Shown here one piece after another: positions 1-8,025 of a DNA stretch of 64,000 nt; the stretch's first letter is position 1, and every line of letters begins with the position of its first letter. The position numbers and the translations under genes are program-made. The stretch is from Salidesulfovibrio onnuriiensis (GTDB lineage: Bacteria > Desulfobacterota > Desulfovibrionia > Desulfovibrionales > Desulfovibrionaceae), in assembly GCF_008001235.1 (NCBI RefSeq), contig NZ_CP040751.1:3041501-3105500 (forward strand), given 5' to 3'. The notes under the pieces were generated by a model, which saw nothing but the letters and a program-made list of their open reading frames with translations, was not told where the DNA came from and made no database searches.

Positions 1-1
1 G

Positions 2-1987
2 GGTATCCGAGGAAAGATATTGCTTCCGCTCATCGTCATGGCGGTCGTCATGGCGGTTGCGGGATATTTCGGCCTGACGCATGAATTCGAATCCCTGGAA
101 AAGTCCTTCATCTCCCTGCTCGTCAAAGGAAAGATGAACGACACCCGGGAATCCATAGACCAGATGTCGGGCAACGCCCTGCAACAGGCCGCACTTTTCA
201 GCCAAATGCCCGCCGTGGTCGAGGCGTTTGAAATAGCCCGCCAGGGCGACATGAACGATGAAAACGACCCCCGGGCGCAGGAAGCCAGGGAGGTTCTCCG
301 CCAGCGGCTCGCCCCGGTGCTTGCGGGGTATCAGAAGATGACGGGTGACAAGTTCCGGCTGCACTTCCACCTGCCCTCGGCCAGGAGCCTCGCGCGCATG
401 TGGCGCGACAAGCAGGCCAAGCGGAACAACGTGTGGGTCGACGTTTCCGACGACCTTTCGGACTTCCGGAAAACCGTGCTCGACGTCAACAGCCACAGAC
501 AGCCGGTGCAGGGCATCGAACCCGGACGCGGCGGCTTCACCATCCGGGGGCTGGCCCCGGTCACCGGACCGGACGGGACCCACCTGGGCTCGGTCGAGGT
601 GCTCATAGACTTTTCCACCATCCTCAAGGCCATGGAGACATCGGGGGAGATAAAGGCCCTCCTGTACATGGACGCCGACCTGCTCTCCATCACCACACAG
701 CTCCGCGATCCGGACAAGTATCCGGTCAAGGACGAAGCCTACGTGCTGGTCTACGGCCGCGAAAACGCCCAGGCCAGGGAACTGGCCACCCCGGCCCTGC
801 TCTCCCAGGGAATGAAAGACGCCACCTTTGCCGTGGAAGGCAATCACGGGGTGGGAGCCTTCCCCATCAAGGACTACCGGGGAACCCCCATAGGCGCAAT
901 TGTCCTTTCCCAGGACATTACCGCGCAACAATCGCTCATCTCCAACGTCATGTGGCTCATTGCCCTCGGGCTCCTGGCCGTCATAGCCATCCCACTGGCC
1001 GTCATCCTCTGGGTGCTCCACAGGTCCATCCTCCAGCCCATCCAGGGCTGCTCCAGGATAGCCACCCAGATAGCGGACGGCGACCTGCAGAACATCAGCC
1101 ATGAAACGCGCAGCGACGAAATGGGGCTGGTCATGCGGGCAATGGATGAAATGGCCGACCGGCTTGTCGTCGTGCTCGGCTCCCTGCAGACCATTGCAAA
1201 GGATGTGGCCGGAGGCTGCAGGCAGCTTTCCGAGGCCAGCGACGTCCTGTCCCAAAGCGCCATCGACCAGGCCACCGGCCTGGAAGAGGTGAGCTCGAGC
1301 ATGGAACAGATGTCCTCCCGAATCCAGCAGACCGCCGAGATCGCCCGGCAGACTGAATCCGTGGCATCACAGGCCGCCTCGGACGCCCGGGAAGGCGGCA
1401 AGGCCGTGGAAAAGACCGTGGACGCGATGAAACGCATTGCCGAGGAAATATCCATCATCGAGGAAATCGCCCGACAGACAAACCTGCTGGCGCTCAACGC
1501 CGCCATCGAGGCGGCCCGGGCCGGCGAGGCGGGCAAGGGCTTTGCCGTGGTGGCTGCGGAGGTGCGCAAGCTTGCCGAACGCAGCGGCAAGGCCGCGGCA
1601 GGCATCAGCGAGCTCTCCTCGTCCAGCGTGGCCGTGGCCGAGGAGGCGGGAGGCCTGCTCCGGAAGATCGTGCCGGACATCCAGAAGACGGCCGAACTGA
1701 TACATGAAATCTCCGAGGCCACCGGGGACCAGGACCACGGAATCCGGGAAGTGACCCACGCCGTGCAGGACACGGATGCCGCCGTGCAGCAGAACGCCTC
1801 CACGGCGGAACAGGTGGCCTCCACCGCCGGAAACCTCACGGAACGCGCCCGGCAGATGCAGGAGAACATCAGCTATTTCAGGATAGAAAAAGGCAACGGC
1901 CACAACAAGAATCGCCTGGTTATAGAGAAGGCAAAGGCCATAGAGATTCACCCCTTCAAGACGGACGTCCTGTTCAAAAAGAACTGA
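2..1987 (+). CDS. Methyl-accepting chemotaxis protein (5' end cut by window edge)
   Basis: Inner-membrane chemoreceptor that passes a periplasmic signal to CheA/CheW. The frame is open to base 2, and residues before the first TTG (position 20) already read like the usual cytoplasmic lead-in (GIRGKILLP), so the true start is probably just outside the window. Layout in about 660 residues: first membrane segment at about 7-30; a periplasmic sensor of roughly 280 residues with dCache_3-like wording ([31 protein letters not shown]); second membrane segment near 310-335; HAMP near 335-390; then the signalling hairpin with the conserved tip ([20 protein letters not shown]). No CheR-binding pentapeptide is visible at the C-terminus (VLFKKN). 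A terminator follows directly. The ligand cannot be read from the sequence. Confidence 0.93.
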   Translation, partial: GIRGKILLPLIVMAVVMAVAGYFGLTHEFESLEKSFISLLVKGKMNDTRESIDQMSGNALQQAALFSQMPAVVEAFEIARQGDMNDENDPRAQEAREVLRQRLAPVLAGYQKMTGDKFRLHFHLPSARSLARMWRDKQAKRNNVWVDVSDDLSDFRKTVLDVNSHRQPVQGIEPGRGGFTIRGLAPVTGPDGTHLGSVEVLIDFSTILKAMETSGEIKALLYMDADLLSITTQLRDPDKYPVKDEAYVLVYGRENAQARELATPALLSQGMKDATFAVEGNHGVGAFPIKDYRGTPIGAIVLSQDITAQQSLISNVMWLIALGLLAVIAIPLAVILWVLHRSILQPIQGCSRIATQIADGDLQNISHETRSDEMGLVMRAMDEMADRLVVVLGSLQTIAKDVAGGCRQLSEASDVLSQSAIDQATGLEEVSSSMEQMSSRIQQTAEIARQTESVASQAASDAREGGKAVEKTVDAMKRIAEEISIIEEIARQTNLLALNAAIEAARAGEAGKGFAVVAAEVRKLAERSGKAAAGISELSSSSVAVAEEAGGLLRKIVPDIQKTAELIHEISEATGDQDHGIREVTHAVQDTDAAVQQNASTAEQVASTAGNLTERARQMQENISYFRIEKGNGHNKNRLVIEKAKAIEIHPFKTDVLFKKN

Positions 1988-2016
1988 GTCCAACAGGACC
2001 CGCCAGCACGAAGCGC

Positions 2017-2043
2017 AAAAGCCCCTGACTTGCAGGGGCTTTT
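2017..2043 (+). terminator. Rho-independent terminator after the chemoreceptor gene
   Basis: An 11-bp stem (AAAAGCCCCTG, 2017-2027, with CAGGGGCTTTT, 2033-2043) around a 5-base loop, about 30 bp after the stop codon. The A/T ends let it work on both strands, so it may also stop transcripts arriving from the minus-strand tRNA. Confidence 0.8.
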
Positions 2044-2074
2044 CAAACTGTGCTGGACAGTATCGAATGCAAAA

Positions 2075-2166
2075 TGGCGGCGGGAGTAGGATTCGAACCC
2101 ACGGACCCCGTGAAGGGTCAACGGTTTTCAAGACCGCCTCCTTAAACCGGACTCGGACATCCCGCC
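2075..2166 (-). tRNA. tRNA-Ser (anticodon UGA)
   Basis: On the minus strand the 7-base acceptor GGCGGGA pairs with TCCCGCC, followed by discriminator G and an encoded CCA (2075-2077 on the plus strand). The anticodon stem-loop reads CGGTC-TTGAAAA-CCG, giving anticodon TGA. A long variable arm (GACCCTTCACGGGGTC) marks a class II serine tRNA, and the T arm holds GGTTCGAATCC. It reads UCA and UCG/UCU codons by wobble. Confidence 0.96.
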
Positions 2167-2260
2167 GCGCGGTCGAGGTGCATTATCTTGTACAGAAAGT
2201 CCCGGCTGTCAAGCACAAACCATCCCGTAACAAGAGGAAAGGATCGGGGTCGGCAATAAA

Positions 2261-2304
2261 TGAGAATGATTTCCATTGACACTATAGACCTGCTCCCGTA
2301 TTTG
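2261..2304 (+). promoter_or_regulatory. Fur-box and promoter of the Fur-family regulator
   Basis: TGAGAATGATTTCCA (2261-2275) fits the 7-1-7 Fur consensus TGATAATnATTATCA at 11 of the 14 defined positions. It abuts a TTGACA -35 (2276-2281), and TATTTG (2299-2304) at 17 bp is the candidate -10. Occupation of the box would block polymerase, which suggests autoregulation of the gene starting at 2342. The -10 is weak, so the exact start site is uncertain. Confidence 0.6.
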
Positions 2305-2341
2305 TTGAAATACTTGATTTAAACAAACCGGATGCAGAAAT

Positions 2342-2776
2342 ATGAAAAATCCTCAAGAAGTCTTCAACGAATATCTCGCTGAAATGAACCTCAAGGCCAC
2401 GCCCCAGCGCCGCCTCATTCTGGATACGATCATCAAGCAAAAGGCCCACTTGTCTTCGGAGGAGCTCTACGCCAAGGTCAAGGCGCGCGACGCTTCCGTG
2501 GGCCAGGCGACGGTCTACCGCACCCTCAAGCTGCTGGTGGAGGCGGACCTGGTGGAGCCTCTTGATTTTGCCGACGGCGTCACCCGCTACGAAATTTCCT
2601 ACGGCAAGGAGCACCACGATCACCTGATCTGCTCGGTCTGCGGCAAGAACATCGAGATTCTTGACCCGACCATCGAGAAACGGCAGGAGGAGATCGCCAA
2701 AAAGCACGGCTTCAAACTCTCCAGCCACAAGATGTACCTCTACGGTATCTGCGACGACTGCCGGAAAGGCAAGTAA
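2342..2776 (+). CDS. Fur-family metal-responsive transcriptional regulator
   Basis: A 144-residue repressor of the Fur/PerR superfamily, cytoplasmic and DNA-binding as a dimer. Residues 1-85 form the winged helix (ATPQRRLILDTI; ASVGQATVYRTLKLL is the recognition helix region). The metal core has HHDHLICSVCG (91-101) and a second CDDC (137-140), so both CxxC pairs of the structural zinc site are present. Length is normal. It is monocistronic, with a Fur box abutting its -35 and a terminator 15 bp after the stop. Fur (iron) versus PerR (peroxide) cannot be decided from motifs alone; the Fur-type operator favours iron sensing. Confidence 0.93.
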   Translation: MKNPQEVFNEYLAEMNLKATPQRRLILDTIIKQKAHLSSEELYAKVKARDASVGQATVYRTLKLLVEADLVEPLDFADGVTRYEISYGKEHHDHLICSVCGKNIEILDPTIEKRQEEIAKKHGFKLSSHKMYLYGICDDCRKGK

Positions 2777-2791
2777 TCCATCCGAAACAAC

Positions 2792-2815
2792 AAAGGCGGC
2801 TCCGGCCGCCTTTTT
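2792..2815 (+). terminator. Terminator after the Fur-family gene
   Basis: A perfect 9-bp stem, AAAGGCGGC (2792-2800) / GCCGCCTTT (2805-2813), loop TCCG, then T's. It stands between convergent genes and probably serves both. Confidence 0.85.
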
Positions 2816-3811
2816 CTATTCGAACTTCTTGAGGAACTGATCCAGCGCCTTGATCTCGCCGGAAACGCTGCTCCAGCTGAACCGTCCGGTTCCGTCGACC
2901 ATCTTTTCGCCCAGGGCCGTGAACTGAAGGCCCAGGCCGATGCAATTCCCATCCGCCCTGAAACGGCTCCGGATGGTGCCGATGACCGTGAAGTAGAAGA
3001 ACTGCCTGCTTCCCGGGTCCTTGAGACTGATGCGCAGCACAAGCTGGTCGTTGACGCGCAGGGAAGGCAGGTGGCCGCGCGGATTGCGCACGAACAGGCG
3101 CAGCCCGCCCGCCGAAATGTTGCCCACCTCGAGAAAGGTCTTTCCCTCATAGCGCGCGGGATCCGGCACGCTGTACAGGTCCGGCTTCTTGGAATGAAAG
3201 AAATGCCGCTTGGCAATATCCCAGGCCTTGATGCGGATGATGTCCGGCCGGTTGACCCGCTTGCGCACATGCCTGCGCCGGATGATGAAGCGGTAGCGCA
3301 TGGGCGTGAGCAGCACCATCTTCTTGAGCACCGTGCCCTTGCGTTCGAAGCTGTGGATATAGGTGACGAAGGAGTTGTACTTTTTCCCGCGCAGGGCGAA
3401 CTGCTTCACAAAGCAGATGACCCGCTTGCCCCGCAGGTCCACCCTGGTGGGAGCGGCCTTGACCAACTGGAGCATGAGCTTGCCGTTCAGCACGGTTTCG
3501 ATGCGCGCAAAGCAAACATTCCTGCCCACGGTCCCGTCCTCCTCCAGGATGGAAACCTCCATGACCACGCCCTTGGAAACCAGGTAATTCTCGATGATCC
3601 CCTGGCTTTTGCCCAAAAACATGCGGGTCAGGAGGCGCACCAGGAGGAACCAGAGATAGCGTCGGTAATACCACAGGGCCGCGAGGGAAACCAAGGGCAC
3701 CACAAAGGCCAGGATCATGGAAAAGACCTCGATGACGTCGAGGCGTCCCGACCCGTGCGCAAAGGTCTGCTGCACGTCGCGCAGGTAGTCGAGTTGTGCG
3801 TGTGGTATCAT
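2816..3811 (-). CDS. Membrane-anchored PilZ-domain protein
   Basis: A 331-residue protein with one clear membrane segment at about 30-60 (FSMILAFVVPLVSLAALWYY, then a Trp/Leu stretch) and a cytoplasmic remainder. The C-terminal part carries a PilZ signature for cyclic-di-GMP binding: an Arg-rich RRRHVRKR at 178-185 and NISAGG at 231-236, standing for the usual D/NxSxxG, followed by beta-rich sequence with GLGLQF near 300. The middle (about 75-170) resembles a YcgR-like leader domain. It probably couples c-di-GMP to an envelope or motility output; the target cannot be named from context, since the flanking genes are unrelated. An inverted repeat lies 60-80 bp upstream. Confidence 0.75.
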   Translation of the reverse strand: MIPHAQLDYLRDVQQTFAHGSGRLDVIEVFSMILAFVVPLVSLAALWYYRRYLWFLLVRLLTRMFLGKSQGIIENYLVSKGVVMEVSILEEDGTVGRNVCFARIETVLNGKLMLQLVKAAPTRVDLRGKRVICFVKQFALRGKKYNSFVTYIHSFERKGTVLKKMVLLTPMRYRFIIRRRHVRKRVNRPDIIRIKAWDIAKRHFFHSKKPDLYSVPDPARYEGKTFLEVGNISAGGLRLFVRNPRGHLPSLRVNDQLVLRISLKDPGSRQFFYFTVIGTIRSRFRADGNCIGLGLQFTALGEKMVDGTGRFSWSSVSGEIKALDQFLKKFE

Positions 3812-3872
3812 TGCCGATAAGCCGCCCTGGTATGGGAATTATTTGCCGCCGTTTCTCCAGCCCGAAAGAATC

Positions 3873-3894
3873 GTGCAAGAACAATACCTTGCAC
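3873..3894. repeat. Inverted repeat upstream of the PilZ gene
   Basis: GTGCAAG (3873-3879) and CTTGCAC (3888-3894) form a perfect 7-bp inverted repeat with an 8-base spacer, about 60-80 bp upstream of the PilZ-protein start and downstream of thiM on the same strand. It could be a weak terminator of thiM without a U-run, or an operator. Nothing else supports either. Confidence 0.4.
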
Positions 3895-3959
3895 TTCCCT
3901 ATTCCATCTATACGCTCAGGCGGGAAAAGAAATCAAGAAAAGCCGGCCCGGGACAGGGA

Positions 3960-4760
3960 TCAGGCCGTTACGCGCATGCGCTTTTCAATGTCGGCGGCCC
4001 CCATGGAATACAGGGCGTCATAGAGGTGCAGCTGCAGGGTGCCCGGCCCCTGGGCCCGCTCGGCGGCCATTTCCCCGGCCACCTTCATGGCCACCATGGC
4101 GTGCACGGCCGCCTCGAAGGGACAGGCGCTCACGGCCGCGAACGCCCCGCACAGGGCGCTGGCGGTGCAGCCCAGCCCGGTCACCAGCGGCATCATGGGG
4201 CTTCCGCCCGCCACGCGCACCACCTGGTCGCCGTCCGTGACCAGATCCAACTCGCCGCTGACCACCACGGCGCACTTGTGCACCCCGGCCAGCACCTTTG
4301 CGGCAATCTCCGCCTCGCTGGCTCCCATGGTGCTGTCCACGCCCTTGGCGGCCCCGGCCTCACCGGCGAGGGTCATGATCTCCGAGGCGTTGCCGCGCAC
4401 GATGGCGGGCTTGTACCTGGAAAGCATGCTCACAGGTTGCTCGGTGCGCACGCGGGAAGCACCGGCTCCCACCGGGTCGAGCACCACGGGGATGCCCTTC
4501 CTGTTGGCAGCGGCCCAGGCCACGGGCATGGCCTCGAGATAGGTGCGGGCCACCGTGCCCAGGTTGATGACCAGGGCGTTGCTGATGTTCACGAGGTCCT
4601 CCACCTCTTCCACGGCATGGGTCATGATCGGCGAGGCGCCGATGGCCAGCAGGGCGTTGGCGGTGCTGTTGGTCACCACGTAGTTGGTGATGTTGGTCAC
4701 GAGCGGCTTCTTCTCGCGCAGCAGGCCCAGGTCCTTGATCATGGTGCTCGGGGAAAACAT
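3960..4760 (-). CDS. thiM: Hydroxyethylthiazole kinase
   Basis: Phosphorylates 4-methyl-5-(2-hydroxyethyl)thiazole with ATP in thiamine salvage. The 266-residue length is typical. The N-terminal PLVTNITNYVVTNSTANALLAIGASPIM block is the family hallmark, with VVLDPVGAGAS near 95-105 and the active-site/anion-hole stretch VTGLGCTASALCGAFAA near 195-210. The start has a good SD (GGAGTTTCC). No thiE or thiD lies beside it, and no TPP-riboswitch signature is present upstream, so it appears to be a stand-alone salvage gene. It is divergent from the metal transporter operon. Confidence 0.95.
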   Translation of the reverse strand: MFSPSTMIKDLGLLREKKPLVTNITNYVVTNSTANALLAIGASPIMTHAVEEVEDLVNISNALVINLGTVARTYLEAMPVAWAAANRKGIPVVLDPVGAGASRVRTEQPVSMLSRYKPAIVRGNASEIMTLAGEAGAAKGVDSTMGASEAEIAAKVLAGVHKCAVVVSGELDLVTDGDQVVRVAGGSPMMPLVTGLGCTASALCGAFAAVSACPFEAAVHAMVAMKVAGEMAAERAQGPGTLQLHLYDALYSMGAADIEKRMRVTA

Positions 4761-4865
4761 GGAAACTCCTCATGGGTTGATTCTGCGTGTGAATCAGGTT
4801 TCTACCCTTTTGAACCACGATTTTCAATGAAAGAGACGACTTGTCCCGCCATTTATCCAGGTCGG

Positions 4866-4920
4866 TTGACACTGTATTTGCCCCGGTATATTTGTGTTAT
4901 CCAATCATATTTTGTGGCAC
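4866..4920 (+). promoter_or_regulatory. Promoter with candidate NikR operator ahead of the ABC importer operon
   Basis: TTGACA (4866-4871) with TATATT (4887-4892; 15-bp spacing) or TATTTG (4889-4894; 17 bp) as -10. Overlapping and just downstream is GTGTTAT (4894-4900), 13 bp, GTGGCAC (4914-4920). The NikR consensus recalled for metal-reducing delta-proteobacteria is GTGTTAC-N13/14-GTAACAC, matched here at 11 of 14 half-site bases. Its position over the start site would suit repression. The consensus is from memory and the match is imperfect. Confidence 0.5.
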
Positions 4921-4952
4921 AAAAAAGAAATCTTCAGCAAAAGAGTACCACC

Positions 4953-6149
4953 ATGCCCGCTTTCCTCAAACGGCTTTCCGGCCGCATCCTGGCATTGACG
5001 CTGTTCCTATTCCTCGCCTGCCCCGCCGCGGCGGCGGAGACCCGCACCATAACGGACATGCGCGGCAAGCAGGTGACCATACCCGCAAGCCCCGAACGCG
5101 TCGTCACCCTCGACGACGGCCTCAGCGCCGGAGTCATGACCGCCCTGGGCGTCCAGGATGCCGTCATTGCCGTGGGCTCCCACTGCCCGGTGAAAGTCTT
5201 CAAATACTCCTACCCCACCGCCGACGGAAAGGAATATTCCTACGTGGACGGCATGAACCCGGTGGGCTACCTGAATCCCCGCCTGCGCGATGTCCCCTAC
5301 ATGGCAACCTATGGGCAATCCACCAACTTCGAGGAACTGGCCGCCCTCCGGCCCGACCTCGTCTTCATGCGCGTGGGTTCCTGCTACTCCATGGGCGACA
5401 GCGAAATCCTCCAGCGCCAGATGAACATGATCGAGGCCATGGGCATCCCCCTCGTGGTGCTCAACGGACCGTCCACATTCTGCGATCCGACCGTGGAGCA
5501 CATCAGCGAGGAAATCCGCATCGTGGGTAAGGCGTTCAACAAGGAGGAACAGGCCCGGCAGCTGGCGGCCTACCTGGAGGGGATCGTGGGCATGGTGCGC
5601 CAGCGCACCGCCGGGGTCCCCGCAGACCAAAGGCCGAGCGTGCTGCTCTTCGGGCTGAGCCCCAAGGCGCGCGGCGAGGGCGGCGCGGGCACGGCCCAGG
5701 GCCGGGACACCATCGAATCCTACTTTGTGGAGGACATCATCCAAGGCCGCAACGCCTTCGAGGGATCGGGCAGCTTCTCCATCGTCAACATCGAACAGGT
5801 CTTCGCCATGGATCCCGACGTCGTCATCCTGCCCACGGCCTGGGGATACCACCCGCCCAAGGAGCTCTACACGGCCCCTTACTACAGCAAGCTTTCCAGC
5901 CTGAGCGCAGTCAAGAACCACCGCGTGGTGGCCCTGCCCTGGACCCCGTGCAACTGCGCCAAACGGCTCGAATACCCCATCGAAATCATGATCATGGCCA
6001 AGGCGGTGCATCCTGAACTGTTCAAGGATATCTCCATCCACAAATGGGTGCTGGAATTCTACAAAAAGGTCTACGGCGTGGACCAAAAGACCGCGGAAGG
6101 CCTGCGCACCACGCAATGGCTGGACTGGACCGTGGAAGAACAATGGTAG
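4953..6149 (+). CDS. Periplasmic metal/metallophore-binding protein of an ABC importer
   Basis: A 398-residue solute-binding protein of the FecB/BtuF (PF01497) class. The open frame runs upstream to 3843, but that part is antisense to thiM; the real start is ATG 4953, giving a Sec signal peptide (ILALTLFLFLACPAAAA, cleavage near residue 28). The mature part begins with the usual ITDMRGKQVTIPASPERVV, and has FEELAALRPDLVFMR and VFAMDPDVVILP typical of the fold. Cys and His residues (SHCPV, GSCYSMG, PCNCAKR) are more frequent than usual and could contact metal. First gene of a four-gene operon, 6 bp before the permease. Ligand class is inferred: iron complex, corrinoid, or nickel given the operator-like site upstream. 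Confidence 0.85.
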   Translation: MPAFLKRLSGRILALTLFLFLACPAAAAETRTITDMRGKQVTIPASPERVVTLDDGLSAGVMTALGVQDAVIAVGSHCPVKVFKYSYPTADGKEYSYVDGMNPVGYLNPRLRDVPYMATYGQSTNFEELAALRPDLVFMRVGSCYSMGDSEILQRQMNMIEAMGIPLVVLNGPSTFCDPTVEHISEEIRIVGKAFNKEEQARQLAAYLEGIVGMVRQRTAGVPADQRPSVLLFGLSPKARGEGGAGTAQGRDTIESYFVEDIIQGRNAFEGSGSFSIVNIEQVFAMDPDVVILPTAWGYHPPKELYTAPYYSKLSSLSAVKNHRVVALPWTPCNCAKRLEYPIEIMIMAKAVHPELFKDISIHKWVLEFYKKVYGVDQKTAEGLRTTQWLDWTVEEQW

Positions 6150-6155
6150 GCCTTC

Positions 6156-7235
6156 ATGTCTGACATGGTCGAAAACGGCATTCGCGCGACGGCCCCCGCA
6201 TCCGCAGTGTGTTTCCGGGAAGGACGCAAGGCCCTCGTGCTGGGCCTGCTCCTCACCCTGCTCGCGGGCGTGGTCATGACCGCCGTGGTCATGGGCCCCT
6301 TCGGACTCACCCTGGAAAACGTGCTGGCCGTGCTGCGGGCCCACCTGCTGCCCGGCGGCGACGTGGAAGCCCTGAACAAGCTGCACAACACCGTGGTCTG
6401 GGACATCCGCCTGCCGCGGACCCTGCTCGCGGTGGGCGTGGGCGCGGCACTGGCCTCCTCGGGCGGCGTGTTCCAGGGCTGCTTCCGCAACCCCCTGGTG
6501 GAGCCATACATTCTCGGGGCATCCTCCGGAGCCGCCTTTGGCGCGACGCTGGCCATCGTCCTGCAGTCCTTCCTGCTCCCGCTCCAGGTCTCGGCCTTCC
6601 TGTTTTCGGTCCTGGCCGTGTTCGGGGCCTATGCGCTGGCCCGCGTGCGCGGGGAAACGCCCGTGGTGACCCTCATCCTGGCCGGGGTGGTCATCGGCTC
6701 CATCTTTGCCGCGTTGGTCTCCATCCTCAAGTACACGGCCGCAGACGCGGCCCTGCGCGAAATCGTGTTCTGGCTCATGGGCGGATTCTATTACGCGGTC
6801 TGGAAGGACGTGGCCCTGGTCCTGCCTCCGGTGCTCCTGCTCGCGGCCGTCCTGTGCCTGCTGGGCTGGAAGCTGAACATCGTTTCCATGGGGGACGAGG
6901 AGGCACGCACCCTCGGGGTGAATCCGGAAAAGTACAAGGCCCTGTTCATTCTCGCGGCCACGTTCATGACCGCCCTGTCCGTCTCCATCGTGGGCATCAT
7001 CGCCTGGGTGGGGCTCATGATGCCCCATGCGGCCCGCATGCTGCTCGGCCCGGACCACCGCTTCATGCTGCCCGGGGCATCGATCCTGGGGGCCATGTAC
7101 CTGGTGGTCTGTGACACCCTGGCGCGCACCCTGACCAACACGGAAATCCCGGTGGGCATCATCACTTCCATCCTGGGAGCGCCCTACCTGATCTATCTCT
7201 TGCGGAGCAAGGGCAAATCCGCCTTCGGAGGATGA
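6156..7235 (+). CDS. FecCD/BtuC-type ABC transporter permease
   Basis: A 359-residue inner-membrane permease with about ten hydrophobic segments, of the BtuC/FecCD family for siderophores, haem, cobalamin or metal chelates. Family marks include VVWDIRLPRTLLAVGVGAAL near 85-105, GGVFQGCFRNPLVEPYILG near 108-126, and the coupling loop near MGDEEARTLGVNPEKYK (about 245-260). It normally forms a homodimer. It starts 6 bp after the binding-protein gene and ends one base before the ATPase gene, whose SD (GGAGG) lies inside its last codons, so translation is probably coupled. A second in-frame ATG three codons on is an equally possible start. Confidence 0.95.
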   Translation: MSDMVENGIRATAPASAVCFREGRKALVLGLLLTLLAGVVMTAVVMGPFGLTLENVLAVLRAHLLPGGDVEALNKLHNTVVWDIRLPRTLLAVGVGAALASSGGVFQGCFRNPLVEPYILGASSGAAFGATLAIVLQSFLLPLQVSAFLFSVLAVFGAYALARVRGETPVVTLILAGVVIGSIFAALVSILKYTAADAALREIVFWLMGGFYYAVWKDVALVLPPVLLLAAVLCLLGWKLNIVSMGDEEARTLGVNPEKYKALFILAATFMTALSVSIVGIIAWVGLMMPHAARMLLGPDHRFMLPGASILGAMYLVVCDTLARTLTNTEIPVGIITSILGAPYLIYLLRSKGKSAFGG

Positions 7236-7236
7236 C

Positions 7237-8025
7237 ATGCTGCAGGTAAACGATCTCAGCTTCCGGTACTCCAGGGAATCGCCGATCCTGAAAGACATCA
7301 GCTTCCATGTGGAGCGCGGCCAGATCTGCGGACTCTTCGGGCCCAACGGGTGCGGCAAAACCACGCTCTTCAAATGCTGCCTCAAGTTTCTGCGCCACAA
7401 CAAGGGATCGGTGCGCATGGACGGCATGGACATCCAAAAGGCCTCCATCCGCCAGATGGCGCGCATGGTTTCCTATGTCCCCCAGGAGCACAAGCCGCCG
7501 TTCCCCTACCTGGTCAAGGACGTGGTGCTCATGGGCCGTTCGCCCCACCTTTCCTCGCTTTTCGGCGTCGCCGCCCGGCACAAGAAAAAGGTGCGCGAGG
7601 CCATGGAACTCATCGGCATCACCGAGCTGGCGGAAAAGCCCTACAGCAGGCTGAGCGGCGGCCAGCGACAGATGGTGCTCATAGCCCGGGCCGTGGCCCA
7701 GGAAACCCCGCTGCTCTTCCTGGACGAGCCCACGTCGGCCCTGGACTTCAGCAACCAGATCAAGGTCATGAACATCCTGCGCCAGATAGCGGCCCAGGGC
7801 ACCACCATCGTGGCCTGCACCCACGACCCCAACCACGTGCTGTGGTTCTGCGACAGCGTGGTGGTGCTCGACAAGCAACGCTTCGTGGCTCAGGGAAAAC
7901 CCCGGGAAATCATGTGCGACATGATCCTGGACGACATCTACGCGGACATGTGCCGGGTCCACCGCTGGGAATCCACCAGCATGGTGCTCCCCCGGCATGT
8001 GGGAGATACGGAGGTCAACGCATGA
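7237..8025 (+). CDS. FecE/BtuD-type ABC transporter ATP-binding protein
   Basis: A 262-residue ATPase driving import through the adjacent permease. Walker A GPNGCGKTT near 35-43, Q-loop in YVPQEHK near 83, signature LSGGQRQMVLIARA near 138-151, Walker B LLFLDEPTSALDF near 158-170, H-switch in ACTHDPNH near 190. The HVLWFCDSVVVLDKQRFVAQGKPREI region is typical of FecE-like proteins. Its stop overlaps the start of the methyltransferase gene (ATGA at 8022-8025), which shows tight coupling. Confidence 0.95.
   Translation: MLQVNDLSFRYSRESPILKDISFHVERGQICGLFGPNGCGKTTLFKCCLKFLRHNKGSVRMDGMDIQKASIRQMARMVSYVPQEHKPPFPYLVKDVVLMGRSPHLSSLFGVAARHKKKVREAMELIGITELAEKPYSRLSGGQRQMVLIARAVAQETPLLFLDEPTSALDFSNQIKVMNILRQIAAQGTTIVACTHDPNHVLWFCDSVVVLDKQRFVAQGKPREIMCDMILDDIYADMCRVHRWESTSMVLPRHVGDTEVNA

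Noticed and set aside
3813..3820. GCCGATAA, a sigma-28 -10 match on the plus strand
   Set aside because: No TAAA at 15 bp upstream and no suitable gene follows.
3843..4952. 370-codon upstream extension of the solute-binding protein
   Set aside because: It is antisense to thiM and has no protein-like features. The signal peptide begins at ATG 4953.
4761..4952. TPP riboswitch upstream of thiM
   Set aside because: An ACCTGATTC string occurs on the minus strand, but CTGAGA and the remaining conserved segments are missing.
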